Of a stretch of 64,000 bases of DNA, positions 9,523-18,210 are shown in pieces. The position numbers and the translations under genes are program-made. The stretch comes from Massilia arenae (GTDB lineage Bacteria; Pseudomonadota; Gammaproteobacteria; Burkholderiales; Burkholderiaceae_D), in contig NZ_VPFD01000007.1 in the NCBI RefSeq assembly GCF_008014745.1, positions 62,001-126,000 on the forward strand. The letters run 5' to 3'. Each line of letters begins with the position of its first letter. Positions within the stretch are counted from its first letter, which is position 1. The notes beneath the pieces are model-generated. The model saw only the letters and a program-made list of their open reading frames with translations. It did not search any database and was not told where the DNA came from.

Positions 9523-11897
9523 CAGTACGCCAGCCGCAGCTGGACGTAGAGCATGCGCGGTGCGCCTACCATGCGGCCGCCGTTGGTGTCGGTATTGCGC
9601 GTGTAGTAGCGGCGGTCGGCCAGGTTGTTGATCCCCAGCTGGAAGTCGGGTCCCTTCTTGCCCGCCATCTTGTAGCTCAGCTGCGCATTGATCACGCCGA
9701 AGCCCGCGACCCGACCGAGCGCCGCGTTGGCCGTCTCGGGCACCGTGTTCGCGGTGTCGGTGTAGTGCTTGCCCTGCGCCGTGGCCGACAGGCCGAAGGC
9801 CCACGCGTTCACCGTATAGCGTGCGCCGAGCGAGCCGGTCTGGCGTGAGTAGAAGGGCACGTCGCGGCCTTCGAACTCGCCCGACTCCTGGATCGCGCGC
9901 ACATAGGTATAGTTGGCGTACAGGTTCAGGCCGGCGAGCGGACCGGTCTTGTCGAAGTCGTAGTCGAGCGCGAGCTCGACGCCGTCGTGGGTGGTCGCGC
10001 CCAGGTTGCGGAACACGGCCGGATTGGTCCCGGGGATCGACAGGATCTGGTTGTCGAAGCGCAGGTCGAACAGGGTGAGTTCGGAGCGCAGCTGCTGGCC
10101 CGCATAGCGCACGCCGGCTTCCCATGTTTTGGCGACTTCCGGGTCGAGCGGATTGGTCTCGGACATCGAGTTCAGCTGCGTGTACTGCACGGCGCCGAAC
10201 GAGGTGCTGTAGGCCGTGTACAGGGTAAGGCGCTCGCTCGGCAGCCAGGAGACGTTCATCGACGGCAGCGCGCGGCTGTTCCGCACGTGGAAGGGCGTGT
10301 CGTCGGCCGTGCCGCTCGGGTTGCGGTCGCTTTCGATCTTTTCGTAGCGCAGGCCCGGTGTGATCCGCCACTTGCCGTAGGCGATGCGGTCGTCGACGTA
10401 GACGGCGTGCGCGCGCGTGCCGTTCTCGAACACCTGGATGGCGCCGACCTGCTGGCCGGTGGCGGCGATCGTCGGAATGCGCCGGTCCTGGCCCGTTTCG
10501 CGGATGTAGCGGTAGCCGACCGTGACGTCGTGGGTGGCCGGCCCCCACGCCAGGCGCTGCGTGTAGCGCGGCTCGAATCCGCGCACCTCGTTGTCGCGCG
10601 GCTGGTATTCGATGCGGCCTTGGGCGGCATTGGCCAGCGAGCTTTCGCGCGCGCTGTCGTAGGCATAGGCGCGCACCTCAAATTCCTGGGTGGCCGAGAG
10701 GGCATTCACATAGCCGACGTCGACCTGGTCGCGCTCGCCCTTCCAGTAGTCGGTGGGATGGGTGTTCTGGAACGGATCGCGTTCGTACTGGGCTGGCGTG
10801 AGGCCGCCCGGCGTCATCGACTTGACGTCGTAGTGGGCGATCTTGCCGTAGACCTCGGACGATGGGCCGAGCTTCCGGCGCCACTTCAGCGCGATGTCGT
10901 TGTAGCGGTCGTCACTGCCGGCGCGCCAATGGTCGCCCTCCATGCCGGAGTAGAGCAGGGCGACGCCGAAACCGCTATCGAGTTCGGTGCCGAGGTAGGC
11001 CGAGACCTGATGGTTCGAGCCGCCGCGTTCATAGCTGTTGTAGCGCGCCGAGGCATCCGCCGTCAGGCCGCCCTGGCTGGGCACCGGGCGGGTCTTGAAG
11101 TTGATGATCCCGCCGACGTTCTGCGGGCCGTAACGCACCGCGCCGCCGCCGCGCACGACGTCGATCGAATTGAGGTTGCCGAGACTCGTCGGCGCCAGCA
11201 CCAGGTTCGGCTGGCCATACGGCGCCATGGCCAGCGGGATCCCGTCGATCAGCATGGTCGAGCGGAAGGAGTTGCGCGGGTTCAGGCCGCGGATGCCGAT
11301 ATGCAGGCCGACCGAGCTGCCGGTATTGCTGGTGCTGCCGCTGACCTGCACGCCGGGAATGCCGCGCAAGACGTCGGAGATCGTCGACGCGCCGCTGTCG
11401 ACGATCTGTTCGCGCCGCACCAGGGTCCTGGCGCCGCCAAACCCCTGCACGCTGTTTTCCAGGCCCGTGCCCAGCCAGTCGCCGACCACCGTGATGGTCT
11501 GCAGCATGCCGATGTCGCGTGGCGTGGCGTCCGCTTTCGATAGCGCCGGCCGGCGGCCGATGACGTAGCCCTCGCCCGATTGCGGCGCGGCCTGCGCGCC
11601 GGTGTCGGCCAGCAGGGCCGCAAGGCCGTCGGCGACCGTGTAGCGTCCGTCCAGGCCCGGGCTGGCCAGGCCGGCCACGTCCTGCGGACGAAACGCGACC
11701 GTGACCCCGGCTTCGCGGGCGAAGCTGGACAAGGCCTGCGCCAGGGGACCGGCGGCGATCCGGTATTGCCGCACGTCTGGGGTGGCGGCTTGCGCATGGG
11801 CTGCGGGTGCATGCGTGGCTGCACCCAGCGTTATACAGGCGATGAGCGCCGGCAGGGTGAGGTGGGCCAGGGCGGCAGGGATGTGCGGCGACTCCAA
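9522..11897 (-). CDS. fecA: FecA-like TonB-dependent siderophore receptor with STN domain
   Basis: Outer-membrane transducer/receptor of 791 residues. It has a signal peptide ending near AHAQA, a secretin/TonB short N-terminal (STN) domain (QYRIAAGPLAQALSSFA to about residue 110), a TonB box (ITVVGDW), a plug (RGIPGVQV, LIDGIPLAMAPYG) and a 22-strand barrel ending LYVQLRLAY. The STN domain marks it as a transducing receptor that signals to FecR. The start is a TTG at 11897 with AAAGGA seven bases upstream; no ATG gives a complete signal peptide. The ligand cannot be read from sequence; ferric citrate or another siderophore is possible. Confidence 0.92.
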   Translation of the reverse strand: MESPHIPAALAHLTLPALIACITLGAATHAPAAHAQAATPDVRQYRIAAGPLAQALSSFAREAGVTVAFRPQDVAGLASPGLDGRYTVADGLAALLADTGAQAAPQSGEGYVIGRRPALSKADATPRDIGMLQTITVVGDWLGTGLENSVQGFGGARTLVRREQIVDSGASTISDVLRGIPGVQVSGSTSNTGSSVGLHIGIRGLNPRNSFRSTMLIDGIPLAMAPYGQPNLVLAPTSLGNLNSIDVVRGGGAVRYGPQNVGGIINFKTRPVPSQGGLTADASARYNSYERGGSNHQVSAYLGTELDSGFGVALLYSGMEGDHWRAGSDDRYNDIALKWRRKLGPSSEVYGKIAHYDVKSMTPGGLTPAQYERDPFQNTHPTDYWKGERDQVDVGYVNALSATQEFEVRAYAYDSARESSLANAAQGRIEYQPRDNEVRGFEPRYTQRLAWGPATHDVTVGYRYIRETGQDRRIPTIAATGQQVGAIQVFENGTRAHAVYVDDRIAYGKWRITPGLRYEKIESDRNPSGTADDTPFHVRNSRALPSMNVSWLPSERLTLYTAYSTSFGAVQYTQLNSMSETNPLDPEVAKTWEAGVRYAGQQLRSELTLFDLRFDNQILSIPGTNPAVFRNLGATTHDGVELALDYDFDKTGPLAGLNLYANYTYVRAIQESGEFEGRDVPFYSRQTGSLGARYTVNAWAFGLSATAQGKHYTDTANTVPETANAALGRVAGFGVINAQLSYKMAGKKGPDFQLGINNLADRRYYTRNTDTNGGRMVGAPRMLYVQLRLAY

Positions 11898-11974
11898 TTC
11901 GATTCCTTTCGTTTGCTTGACGGCGTAGTAGCCGAACGGGCGACGAAAAAGGGACAGGAGGATGCAAAAATTTT

Positions 11975-12964
11975 TCAGCCGGCCTGCGACGTCACCGTGA
12001 CCAAATAGGCGGTGCGCCGGACGATGCGCACCGGCAGGGTCTGGCCGATGACGTCCAGGACATGGTCGGTATCCTCGATCCGGAACACGCCCGACACGCG
12101 CAGCTTCGCTACCTCTGGCGCGCAGCGGATGATCCCCGGGCGAAAGCGCGCGAGCTCCTGCAGGAAGGCGTCGAGCCGCATGGCGTCGGCTTCCAGCATG
12201 CCCCTGGTCCAGGCCGGGGCAGACGACGAAGGCAGGCGTGCGGGTTCGATGTCTTCGAACGCCCGCGCCGAGAACCTTACGCTGCCGCCGGCCTCCACGA
12301 TCCTGCGCTCGCCGCTGTCGCGCAGGACGACTTCCACCCGGTGCTCCAGCACGTTCAACAGCGTGCGGCCGCCATCCGCGTCGAGCGCGCGCACGGTGAA
12401 GCGGGTGCCAAGGGCCTGCAGCCGTCCGTGGGCAGTATCGACCATGAAGGGCCGCGCCTTGCCGAGCGTGTCGCGGGCGGTCTCGATATAGATTTCTCCA
12501 CGTTCAAGTTCGACCAGTCGCGTGCTCTCCGAATAGCGCACCGCGATATCGGTGGCCGTGTTGAGCCGCACCGCGCTGCGGTCGGCCAATACCACGGGAC
12601 ATTGTTCTCCGACGCCGGCGCGGAAGACGCCGTCCGCTTCGCCGCGTGACATCCGGTGGCCGAACCAGCCGGCCGGCAGCGCAACGCCCAGCGTCGCCAG
12701 GGTCTTGAGGATGGCGCGCCGGTTGCCGCCTGGTTGCCGGGTGAGGACGGGAACGCCCAGCTCGGGCGCGACCGCGCCGAATTTGCGGCTCAGCCGTTCG
12801 GCGCGCTGCCAGGCCTGTTCTTGTTCGGGCCTGGCCTGGCGCCAGCGCGCGAAGGCCTGGTGGTCGGCTTCGCCGGCCGCGCCGGAATGCAGGCGCACCA
12901 GCCAGTTCGCCGCTTCCTTGGCGACTTCCGGATCGAGCGGCGCGGTGAGGTCAGGGCCGGGCAT
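11975..12964 (-). CDS. fecR: FecR family anti-sigma/transmembrane regulator
   Basis: Passes the receptor signal across the inner membrane to the ECF sigma factor. The 329-residue product has the N-terminal cytosolic FecR domain (EAANWLVRLHSG, FARWRQARPEQEQAW), a membrane segment near residues 85-105 (ILKTLATLGVALPAGWFGH), and a periplasmic part containing GEIYIETARD, VDTAHGRLQALGTRFTV and the STN-like C-terminus (LRVSGVFRIEDTDHVLDVI). ATG at 12964. It begins 6 bp after the sigma gene. With the sigma gene interrupted by a stop codon, the signalling route may be broken. Confidence 0.92.
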   Translation of the reverse strand: MPGPDLTAPLDPEVAKEAANWLVRLHSGAAGEADHQAFARWRQARPEQEQAWQRAERLSRKFGAVAPELGVPVLTRQPGGNRRAILKTLATLGVALPAGWFGHRMSRGEADGVFRAGVGEQCPVVLADRSAVRLNTATDIAVRYSESTRLVELERGEIYIETARDTLGKARPFMVDTAHGRLQALGTRFTVRALDADGGRTLLNVLEHRVEVVLRDSGERRIVEAGGSVRFSARAFEDIEPARLPSSSAPAWTRGMLEADAMRLDAFLQELARFRPGIIRCAPEVAKLRVSGVFRIEDTDHVLDVIGQTLPVRIVRRTAYLVTVTSQAG

Positions 12965-12970
12965 GGTGGT

Positions 12971-13456
12971 TCAGCACATCGCGTTCAGGCACAGCTCGAA
13001 GCCCTGGGCCATATAGCGCTTGACCGTACGGTCGCTCAGTCCGGTGCGAGCGGCGATCTGCATATAGGTCAGGCCCTCGAGCTGCGACAGCACGAACACT
13101 TCGCGCGCCTTCGGCGCCAGCTGGGCCAGCATGGCGTCCAGCTGCTGCAGTTCCTGCTGCATGGAGACGAGTTGTTCGGGCGAGAAGGCGACATCCTCGG
13201 CGAGGGCGGCCAGCGTTTCCAGCCATGCCTGCTCGAGCTACCGGCGCCGCCAGTGGTCGTTGAGCAGGCCGCGCGCGATGGTGGCCAGGAAGGCGCGCGG
13301 CTCGACGATGCCGGGGACTTCGTCGGGCCGGCGCAGCAGGCGCAAAAAGGTGTCGTGCGCGAGATCCACCGCGTCGTCGGCACTGTCGAGCCGCTGACGC
13401 AACCAGCGGCATAGCCAGCCGTGGTTGTCCTTGTACAGAAGTTGGATGGTAGACAT
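12971..13456 (-). pseudogene. fecI: FecI-like ECF sigma factor interrupted by an in-frame TAG
   Basis: ECF sigma factor that should direct RNA polymerase to fecA. Codons 1-72 encode region 2 (MSTIQLLYKD, DAVDLAHDTFLRLLRR, ending LLNDHWRRR). Codon 73 is TAG at 13238-13240. The same frame then continues without a shift through a linker (LEQAWLETLAAL) and region 4 (VFVLSQLEGLTYMQIAA, then a DRTVKRYMAQGFELCL helix-turn-helix) to a TGA at 12971. The full length would be 160 residues, normal for FecI. A single substitution from GAG or CAG would explain it. Options are a recent nonsense mutation, a sequencing error, readthrough, or two separate polypeptides (restart at ATG 13162). Confidence 0.85.
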
Positions 13457-13530
13457 GGCGGATCGCTTCGCGCTGCCTGGTTTTTGCCAAGAGAGCAAAG
13501 GCCTTGCGGCAAGGATGGTCGGTGTAAATC

Positions 13531-13561
13531 GCAAATGATATCGATTATTGTTCTCATTTGC
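13531..13561 (-). promoter_or_regulatory. Fur-box-like palindrome upstream of fecI
   Basis: Outer arms GCAAATGA and TCTCATTTGC face each other around an AT-rich core, 75 bp upstream of the fecI start. Read on the minus strand it contains AATGAGAAC and TATCATTT, close to the hexameric NATWAT repeats of the Fur box. The position and the identity of the downstream operon (fecIRA-PepSY) support iron repression by Fur. The fur gene is not in the window. Confidence 0.7.
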
Positions 13562-13688
13562 AATCGATGTCGGGCAACCACGGTGAGTCGTGGCAGTTGC
13601 GCCCTGTCAACCTCATCGTGATTTGGCATGGCTATGATCGGCTTTGCTCACCGGCACTAGCGAACTGTTCATTCATGAGGTGGATAAC

Positions 13689-16433
13689 GTGATCATCGAT
13701 AAGACTGCAGCCGGTGTTAGTAGTTTGACCGACATGAACCGCGCCATACGGCTGCGTCTGTCCACCCCGAGCGGTATCGTCGACGACCTGCTGTTGGTGA
13801 AATACGTCAGCGGCGTCGAGACGATCTGTGGAGGGATTGAATATGCGCTGCAGTGCGTTTCACTCCAGGCGGGCATGGAGCTCAAGCGCTTTATCGCCAA
13901 TCCGGTCGAACTTCAGTTCGTGACCGACTCGGGGAAGCTTCGCACTGTATGCGGGATTATTGGCGGCGTGAGCGAAGGGCAGAGCGATGGAGGGCTTGCA
14001 ACTTATCAGTTGATGGTTCGGGATGCGCTTTCGCTGCTGGAGCAGACCTGTAATACACGGGTCTTCCGCAATCGCAACGAGATCGACATCACCGAGACTA
14101 TCTTGCGCGAGTGGCGCCTGGCCAATCCAATCGCAGCGGCCGCATTTCGTTTCGAGTCGGTTGGGTTGAAGCAGTACCCGCCTCGCGAGTTCACGATGCA
14201 ATATAACGAATCCAATGCTGCCTTCTTGCGGCGTCTCTGGAAGCGTCGGGGTATTGCGTGGTTCATCAAGGCGGGCGCGTCGAATGAACGGGGAAGTAGC
14301 GATGTCCCGGTCCATACGCTTGTCCTTTTCGATAGCCCGAACGCGCTGGAGCAGAATCCGGCCGGTGCGGCGCGCTACCACCGCGATCACGGTACGGAGC
14401 AACGCGACAGCATTACGTCCTGGCATGCGGTACGTAAGCTGACGGCTGGGCGTGTCAATCGCCACAGTTGGGATTATGCCCAGACGTGGTCCATGAGTAG
14501 CCAGGAAACGAGTCTGGTCGACAAGGGAGCGATGGGCAACCAGTTCGCGGCCAGTCTCGATGAGTACCTGATCGATTCCCCACATGCTGGAAACAACGCC
14601 GACGATTATCGAAGCCTTGGCGTGCTGCGTATGCAGCGCAAGGAATTCGAAGCCAAGTTCTGCCAGGGAGAAAGCGGCGATCGGGACATGCGGGTTGGGC
14701 AATGGCGTCGCATGAATGGGCATCCGGAGATCGATACCCATCCGGCGGATCAACGGGAATTCGTTTGTACCGAGTTGCGGGTGGAAGCCGAGAACAACCT
14801 GCCGAAAACGCTCGACGAAAAAGTCGGACGTTTATTCTCCCTGAACCGTTGGAGCAGCGATCGCGCAGCCTTGTTGCAGGCCAGCGCTGAACGCGGCGTG
14901 CGTTATACGAACCGCTTTACATGTGTGCGGAGAGGGATCCCAATTGTTCCCGCCTACGATCCGCGCATCGAGCTTCCACGGACCGAGGCGCAGACCGCTA
15001 TCGTGGTCGGACCTGCGAATCAGGAAATTCATTGTGATGAGCGTGGTCGCATCAAAGTCCTCTTTCCCGCATGCCGTTCGGAAAACCATGCGCATGCGGA
15101 TGGAGCGGGCGCTTCTGGTAGCGATCGTGACTCGGCATGGCTACGCGTGGCGTCAGGGTGGGCGGGAAACCAATATGGGGCGATCTCCCTGCCGCGCGTA
15201 GGCGACGAGGTCGTAGTGGTGTTCATGGGCGGTGATCCGGACAAGCCTCTTGTCATCGGAAACGTTCACGGTGCGCGGACGCCGTCACCTTCGTTCAGCC
15301 GCTATAGCGTCCTTCCCGGCGACAAGCACCTCTCTGGAATCGTGAGCAAGGAAGGGCAGGGGACGCGGGCCAATCAGCTTCGCATGGACGACACGCCGGG
15401 GCAGATCAGCGCGCAGCTTGGGAGCGAGCATGGACACAGCCAGCTCAATCTTGGTTATCTCACGCATCCAAGGCGAGACGGTTCGGCCGAGCCGCGTGGC
15501 GAAGGTGCAGAACTGCGTACTGACGCAGCGCTGGCCTTGCGGGGTGGGCAGGGGATTCTCATCAGTGCGGACGCGTCGCTGCGCGCTGCAGGGCGGTTGC
15601 TGGATCGCGATGGATTGGCGGGGCTGTCGGAGGCGCTGACGAACATACAGAAACAGCTGGCAGAGCTGGCCGAGACGCATGAGACGGATGCGGTCGAAGG
15701 AGAATCGCTGTCACAGCTTAAGTCGCATCTTGAGCAATGGGAGGACGGTGGCAACACAGCGGGGAAATCGGCATCAGGAGACGGAGGGAAGCCGATTGTC
15801 GCTATCGAAGCGCCTGCCGGAGTACTGCTGGGTAGTCAGTCGGGTGTGGCGATTGGAGCGCAGACCCATATCGACCTGGTCAGTGTTCGGAATACGCAGG
15901 TTTCGGCCGGGCGCAGATTGGTCCTTCATGCGCTGCAGGGAATCAGTTTGTTCGCTCATTCACTTGGGACCAAGTTGGTTGCGGGGAGTGGAAAGGTTGA
16001 AATCGAGGCACAGGACGAGAGCGTGGAGATCACGTCGGCGAAACGTATTGTCCTCTCCGCCACCGAAGAAATCGTCTTGCAATCGCCGAAGGTGACAGTT
16101 GTGACGCAAGGAGCGCAAATGGCACTCGGCGATGGTGCAGTTATCCATCAATGTACTGGCAGTTTCACAGTCAAATCCTCGAAAACCGAGTTTCCTGGTG
16201 CTGGTGACGGAGGTTCGTTGTCGATGCGGATGCCGAAGAGCATGGTTGAACATGACCAGCGCGTGCGGTTGGCCGATATGTCCACCGGGGAGCCGCTTGG
16301 TGATCAACGTTATAGGGTGACATTAGAGGATGGACAGGTCATTGAAGGGCGTACCACCGCCGATGGGATGACGCAGAACTTTACTTCAGATATTCCGTTC
16401 GGTAGATATACGATCGAAGTGTTGGATAACTAA
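13689..16433 (+). CDS. vgrG: Type VI secretion system spike protein VgrG
   Basis: Trimeric needle tip of the T6SS, carrying effectors on or beneath it. The gp27-like base spans about residues 15-400 (NRAIRLRLSTPSG, then MQYNESNAAFLRRLWKRRGI). The gp5-like OB fold follows (CDERGRIKVLFPA, WAGNQYGAISLPRVGDEVVV, FMGGDPDKPLVIG), then a DUF2345-type beta-helix. A short C-terminal extension (about the last 60 residues, LADMSTGEPLGDQRYRVTLE) may load the adjacent lipase. GTG 13689 is chosen for the AGGTGG six bases upstream; TTG 13644 and ATG 13734 are alternatives. First gene of a VgrG-effector-immunity-PAAR set. No tss core genes are present, so the apparatus must be elsewhere. Confidence 0.93.
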   Translation: MIIDKTAAGVSSLTDMNRAIRLRLSTPSGIVDDLLLVKYVSGVETICGGIEYALQCVSLQAGMELKRFIANPVELQFVTDSGKLRTVCGIIGGVSEGQSDGGLATYQLMVRDALSLLEQTCNTRVFRNRNEIDITETILREWRLANPIAAAAFRFESVGLKQYPPREFTMQYNESNAAFLRRLWKRRGIAWFIKAGASNERGSSDVPVHTLVLFDSPNALEQNPAGAARYHRDHGTEQRDSITSWHAVRKLTAGRVNRHSWDYAQTWSMSSQETSLVDKGAMGNQFAASLDEYLIDSPHAGNNADDYRSLGVLRMQRKEFEAKFCQGESGDRDMRVGQWRRMNGHPEIDTHPADQREFVCTELRVEAENNLPKTLDEKVGRLFSLNRWSSDRAALLQASAERGVRYTNRFTCVRRGIPIVPAYDPRIELPRTEAQTAIVVGPANQEIHCDERGRIKVLFPACRSENHAHADGAGASGSDRDSAWLRVASGWAGNQYGAISLPRVGDEVVVVFMGGDPDKPLVIGNVHGARTPSPSFSRYSVLPGDKHLSGIVSKEGQGTRANQLRMDDTPGQISAQLGSEHGHSQLNLGYLTHPRRDGSAEPRGEGAELRTDAALALRGGQGILISADASLRAAGRLLDRDGLAGLSEALTNIQKQLAELAETHETDAVEGESLSQLKSHLEQWEDGGNTAGKSASGDGGKPIVAIEAPAGVLLGSQSGVAIGAQTHIDLVSVRNTQVSAGRRLVLHALQGISLFAHSLGTKLVAGSGKVEIEAQDESVEITSAKRIVLSATEEIVLQSPKVTVVTQGAQMALGDGAVIHQCTGSFTVKSSKTEFPGAGDGGSLSMRMPKSMVEHDQRVRLADMSTGEPLGDQRYRVTLEDGQVIEGRTTADGMTQNFTSDIPFGRYTIEVLDN

Positions 16434-16467
16434 TTCTACGAGTTGCGATCTAATAACAGGATGAGAA

Positions 16468-18210
16468 ATGAATTCTTCATTCAGGCCTTATGGATACAAG
16501 CTTCCGGTGAACCCACAGACAAAGCAAGGGGGCATTGCTCAAGGATTTGTCACTCCGAAAAAAGACCGAACTCTCCAAGTGCAGTGTATTCCACCTAAAA
16601 AGGTTCTGCCTATCGTTTTTATTCCTGGAATTATGGGGTCGAACCTAAGATTGACTCGGGCACGTCAAGAAGAAATTGGGCAAAAACATAATATATCTTG
16701 GAGGCCAGATAATTTTGCAGTCACCATTCAGCAGTTCGATGATACGCCTGCTGAGAGGCAGAGTCGGCTTGACCCAAAGGTTACAGAGGTTGATACTTAT
16801 GAGCCGGCGCACAACAAGACGGGAAACTCTACAGAGACTGCCGATCAAAGAAACGAGACCGTACGGTATTCGAACGGCTACGGAGGTTGGCATCGTTTCG
16901 ATGGGCCATTGCTGCAAGGTGATTTGCCCGGAACTAAAAATGGCCGTACACAAGATCAAAAGGCGAGAGCGCGCGGATGGGGTGAGGTTTATTTCGGTAG
17001 TTATCAGTCTATTCTGACAGCGTGCGAAAACAAGCTTAATTCCGCATTCTCTGGCGGTGTCATGGAGAAATATCTTAGAAATTATATTGTTGGCGTGGAT
17101 CCGTCAAAATGGCAGGCGCATCCGAATTTTCCAATGAAGCCTATTGATGAGAAATGCATGCGTGAAGCGGTAAAAGGGTGTTGGTTCCCCGTTCATGCTA
17201 TGGGATACAACTGGTTAAAAAGTAATCGGCTGGCTGGTATCGCTATTGCGAAGAGAGTCTGTGGCCTGATTGAGGAGTATCGGCGTCAGGGATTTGAGTG
17301 CGAAAAAATAATATTTGTCACACATTCAATGGGTGGCCTGGTGGCTCGCGCCGCGATCCATTCAGGAATAGGGGGAATCAGCGATAAGGTGTTGGGAATT
17401 ATTCATGGTGTTATGCCTGCAGTGGGTGCGGGGGCCGCATACAAGAGAATGCGCTGCGGTGTTGAAGCATCATGGTATAGCCTACCAGCTAATATTGGAG
17501 CAGGAATCTTAGGAGATAATGGGGAAGATGTTACTGCTGTCCTCGCAGGAGCGCCAGGCGCGCTTGAACTGCTTCCCAGTCGGTTTTATGGAATGCACTG
17601 GCTCGAATTGAGGAAAGGTGACAATCTAGTTGCTAGTTGGCCAGAAAAATGCCCTTATGAAGAAATCTACAAGGCGACAAGAAAGTGGTATGGCCTATTC
17701 AAAGAAGAGTGGATTAATCCGGCTGGACTGGTAAATGCTGGAGTCTCTCATACTTTGTGTCATCTAGAGGCGGCGCGAATTTTTCATGAAGAAATTGCTG
17801 ATGTGTATCATGAGAATAGTTACGCGCACTACGGCTCTGATATTGATAGAAAGGCTTGGTATAAAGTCGTGTGGAGAGCGGAATCTTCTGCAGGATTCAA
17901 ACACGGCGACTCACTTCGAACTGTAGGCGACGATCGGCGAGGGGAACTCCGACTGGTCAACACTGCAGCAAAAGAAAGGGAGGTGGACGATTCAGAGTTT
18001 GGTGTTGAAATGCAGGCCGCCGCAGAGGCCGGCGATCAAACCGTTCCTTTGCACTCCGGCGATGCTCAGCTCAGGAGTGGAAAGTTCCGGGGAATTTTTA
18101 GGCAGTCGGGTTATGAACACCAAGCAAGCTATGCTGATCCAGCAGTAGTTAATGCTACATTGTACTGTTTATTTAAAATAATATATGAAATGAATTGGTC
18201 TAGATCATGA
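16468..18210 (+). CDS. Predicted T6SS lipase effector (alpha/beta hydrolase)
   Basis: Product of 580 residues with an alpha/beta-hydrolase core resembling LCAT/PGAP1-type lipases. The oxyanion segment VFIPGIMGSNL is near residue 50. The nucleophile elbow VTHSMGGLVAR places Ser287, and the probable acid and base are Asp523 (GDQTVPL) and His551 (GYEHQASY). No signal peptide, as expected for a T6SS cargo. It sits 34 bp after vgrG and overlaps the Tli4-like immunity gene by 4 bp. The set resembles the Tle4/Tli4 phospholipase pair of Pseudomonas, but the exact Tle class is uncertain. Base composition is much more AT-rich than the flanking housekeeping genes, indicating transfer. Confidence 0.82.
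   Translation: MNSSFRPYGYKLPVNPQTKQGGIAQGFVTPKKDRTLQVQCIPPKKVLPIVFIPGIMGSNLRLTRARQEEIGQKHNISWRPDNFAVTIQQFDDTPAERQSRLDPKVTEVDTYEPAHNKTGNSTETADQRNETVRYSNGYGGWHRFDGPLLQGDLPGTKNGRTQDQKARARGWGEVYFGSYQSILTACENKLNSAFSGGVMEKYLRNYIVGVDPSKWQAHPNFPMKPIDEKCMREAVKGCWFPVHAMGYNWLKSNRLAGIAIAKRVCGLIEEYRRQGFECEKIIFVTHSMGGLVARAAIHSGIGGISDKVLGIIHGVMPAVGAGAAYKRMRCGVEASWYSLPANIGAGILGDNGEDVTAVLAGAPGALELLPSRFYGMHWLELRKGDNLVASWPEKCPYEEIYKATRKWYGLFKEEWINPAGLVNAGVSHTLCHLEAARIFHEEIADVYHENSYAHYGSDIDRKAWYKVVWRAESSAGFKHGDSLRTVGDDRRGELRLVNTAAKEREVDDSEFGVEMQAAAEAGDQTVPLHSGDAQLRSGKFRGIFRQSGYEHQASYADPAVVNATLYCLFKIIYEMNWSRS

Noticed and set aside
9522..10548. A continuous frame joining the PepSY gene upstream into the receptor gene, suggesting a fusion
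   Set aside because: The upstream half is out of frame with the receptor and reads as nonsense; the PepSY protein begins at the ATGA overlap at 9522.
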